Source: an uncultured Selenomonadales bacterium (GTDB taxonomy: Bacteria; Bacillota; Negativicutes; Selenomonadales; Selenomonadaceae). Taken from it: a stretch of 7,822 nucleotides of DNA. Numbering within the stretch: the stretch's first letter is position 1; every line of letters starts with the position of its first letter. Under the pieces are notes generated by a model, which worked only from the letters and a program-made list of their open reading frames with translations, did not search any database and was not told where the DNA came from. Made by a program: the position numbers and the translations under genes. Positions 7,071-7,822 of this stretch are shown one piece after another. Location of the stretch: assembly GCA_946547205.1 (NCBI GenBank), contig CAMNPA010000048.1, forward strand, positions 1 to 7,822, written 5' to 3'.

Positions 7071-7822
7071 GTGATAAAAGTTTTGGTAAACGGAGCACTC
7101 GGACGCATGGGACGCACGGTTTGCGCCGCAGTCAATGCCGATTCTGAATTGGAGCTTGTCGGAGCAGTCGACGCCTTCGACGGTGAAATTGACGGCTTGA
7201 AAGTTGAGACGAATCTTGACGCCGCGTTGAAAAAATTTTCGCCCGATGTGATGGTTGACTTCACGCGCCCGGATGTCGTCTTCGATAACGTGATGACCGC
7301 GCTCGCGAATAAAGTTTCGCCTGTTGTCGGCACGACCGGCTTGAGCGACGACGCTAAGGAAAAAATTCGTGAACTCGCCGAAAAAAATCAGACGCCTGCA
7401 TTTATCGCGCCGAATTTTGCATTGGGCGCAGTGCTGATGATGTTGCTCTCGCGCAAAGTTGCAAAGTACATGCCCGACGTTGAGATAATCGAACTGCACC
7501 ACGACAAGAAACTTGACGCGCCATCTGGCACCGCCGAATTGACAGCCAAAATGATTTCGGAAGTTCGTCAACCGCACAAGCAAGGTCATCCCGATGAAGT
7601 TGAGCGACTGGCTCACGTTCGCGGCGCGGAAGTTGACGGCATAAGAATTCACAGCGTGCGACTGCCCGGCTACGTTGCGCACCAGGAAGTTATTTTCGGC
7701 GGGCTCGGTCAAACGTTGACAATCCGTCATGATTCGACGGGCAGAGAATCTTTTATGCCGGGCGTTATCCTCGCGTGCAAGAAAGTTCTCGCGCTCAAAG
7801 GCTTGACGATTGGTCTTGATAA
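7071..7822 (+). CDS. dapB: 4-hydroxy-tetrahydrodipicolinate reductase (3' end outside the window)
   Basis: DapB reduces 4-hydroxy-2,3,4,5-tetrahydrodipicolinate to tetrahydrodipicolinate with NAD(P)H, the committed step toward meso-diaminopimelate (peptidoglycan) and lysine. It is cytoplasmic and usually a tetramer. The frame opens at GTG 7071 and has no stop before the window ends. The N-terminal Rossmann domain has NGALGRMGR (7-15) with the nucleotide-binding glycines, MVDFTRPD (61-68) and VGTTGLS (86-92). The substrate domain has APNFALGAV (113-121), ELHHDKKLDAPSGTA (141-155) with catalytic His143 and Lys147, and RLPGYVAHQEVIFGG (197-211). The protein returns to the Rossmann side with LTIRHDS (216-222). 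The visible 250 residues end in GLTIGLD, the usual C-terminal GLD, so only a few residues should be missing. A family-typical Glu in FGGLGET is Gln here (214), probably harmless. It lies 11 bases after the cupin stop. No dapA is in view; it may follow or precede the window. Confidence 0.96.
   Translation, partial: MIKVLVNGALGRMGRTVCAAVNADSELELVGAVDAFDGEIDGLKVETNLDAALKKFSPDVMVDFTRPDVVFDNVMTALANKVSPVVGTTGLSDDAKEKIRELAEKNQTPAFIAPNFALGAVLMMLLSRKVAKYMPDVEIIELHHDKKLDAPSGTAELTAKMISEVRQPHKQGHPDEVERLAHVRGAEVDGIRIHSVRLPGYVAHQEVIFGGLGQTLTIRHDSTGRESFMPGVILACKKVLALKGLTIGLD

Noticed and set aside
7056..7730. 224-codon minus-strand open frame over dapB
   Set aside because: It is a mirror of the dapB codons; dapB has a perfect ribosome binding site and all catalytic motifs on the + strand.
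1..7822. CRISPR array, tRNA/rRNA genes, insertion sequences or integration sites
   Set aside because: I saw no regularly spaced repeats, cloverleaf-like sequence, transposase frame or long terminal inverted repeats; nearly all of the window is accounted for by conserved genes.

Overview
The window reads as a compact bacterial chromosome segment with every gene on the + strand. It holds six protein-coding genes: recG (5' end cut off by the window), a small unrecognised membrane protein, rfbC, an addA-type helicase-nuclease gene, a secreted DUF985/Cupin_5 protein, and dapB (last few codons cut off). No rRNA, tRNA, CRISPR array, insertion sequence or prophage gene was seen. The AddA-type (rather than RecB-type) helicase-nuclease, the strong AGGAGG-like ribosome binding sites and the dense packing point to the Firmicutes in the broad sense. 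Mid-range GC, and a small coiled-coil/membrane protein resembling ones I recall from that group, make the Negativicutes (Selenomonas-like) my best guess. That guess is weak and rests on general impression, not on a search.

Layout. Bases 1-2351 are the end of one transcription unit: recG, then 17 bases after its stop a 104-residue coiled-coil plus single-membrane-span protein with a near-perfect Shine-Dalgarno sequence. A rho-independent terminator (2393-2431) closes this unit. The 201-base gap 2352-2552 also holds a good sigma-70-type promoter (TTGACG, 17 bases, TAAACT; 2494-2522) and two copies of a 15-base repeat, one inside the terminator and one just before the rfbC ribosome binding site. 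From 2553 onward rfbC, addA, the cupin gene and dapB are separated by only 1, 3 and 11 bases. No terminator lies between them, so they look like one operon.

How the genes relate. RecG (fork and branch migration helicase) and AddA (double-strand-break resection) both serve recombinational repair but fall on opposite sides of the terminator. RfbC makes dTDP-4-keto-L-rhamnose for cell-surface polysaccharide. DapB makes tetrahydrodipicolinate for lysine and meso-diaminopimelate, so it feeds peptidoglycan. The cupin carries a signal peptide and should act outside the cytoplasm. The second operon therefore mixes envelope-precursor genes with one DNA-repair gene; I see no single pathway linking them.

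I did not find convincing evidence of a previously undescribed system. The items most worth a second look are the unrecognised small membrane protein, the exported form of a usually cytoplasmic cupin family, AddA without an adjacent addB, and an excess of the palindrome AAAATTTT in genes and gap alike.
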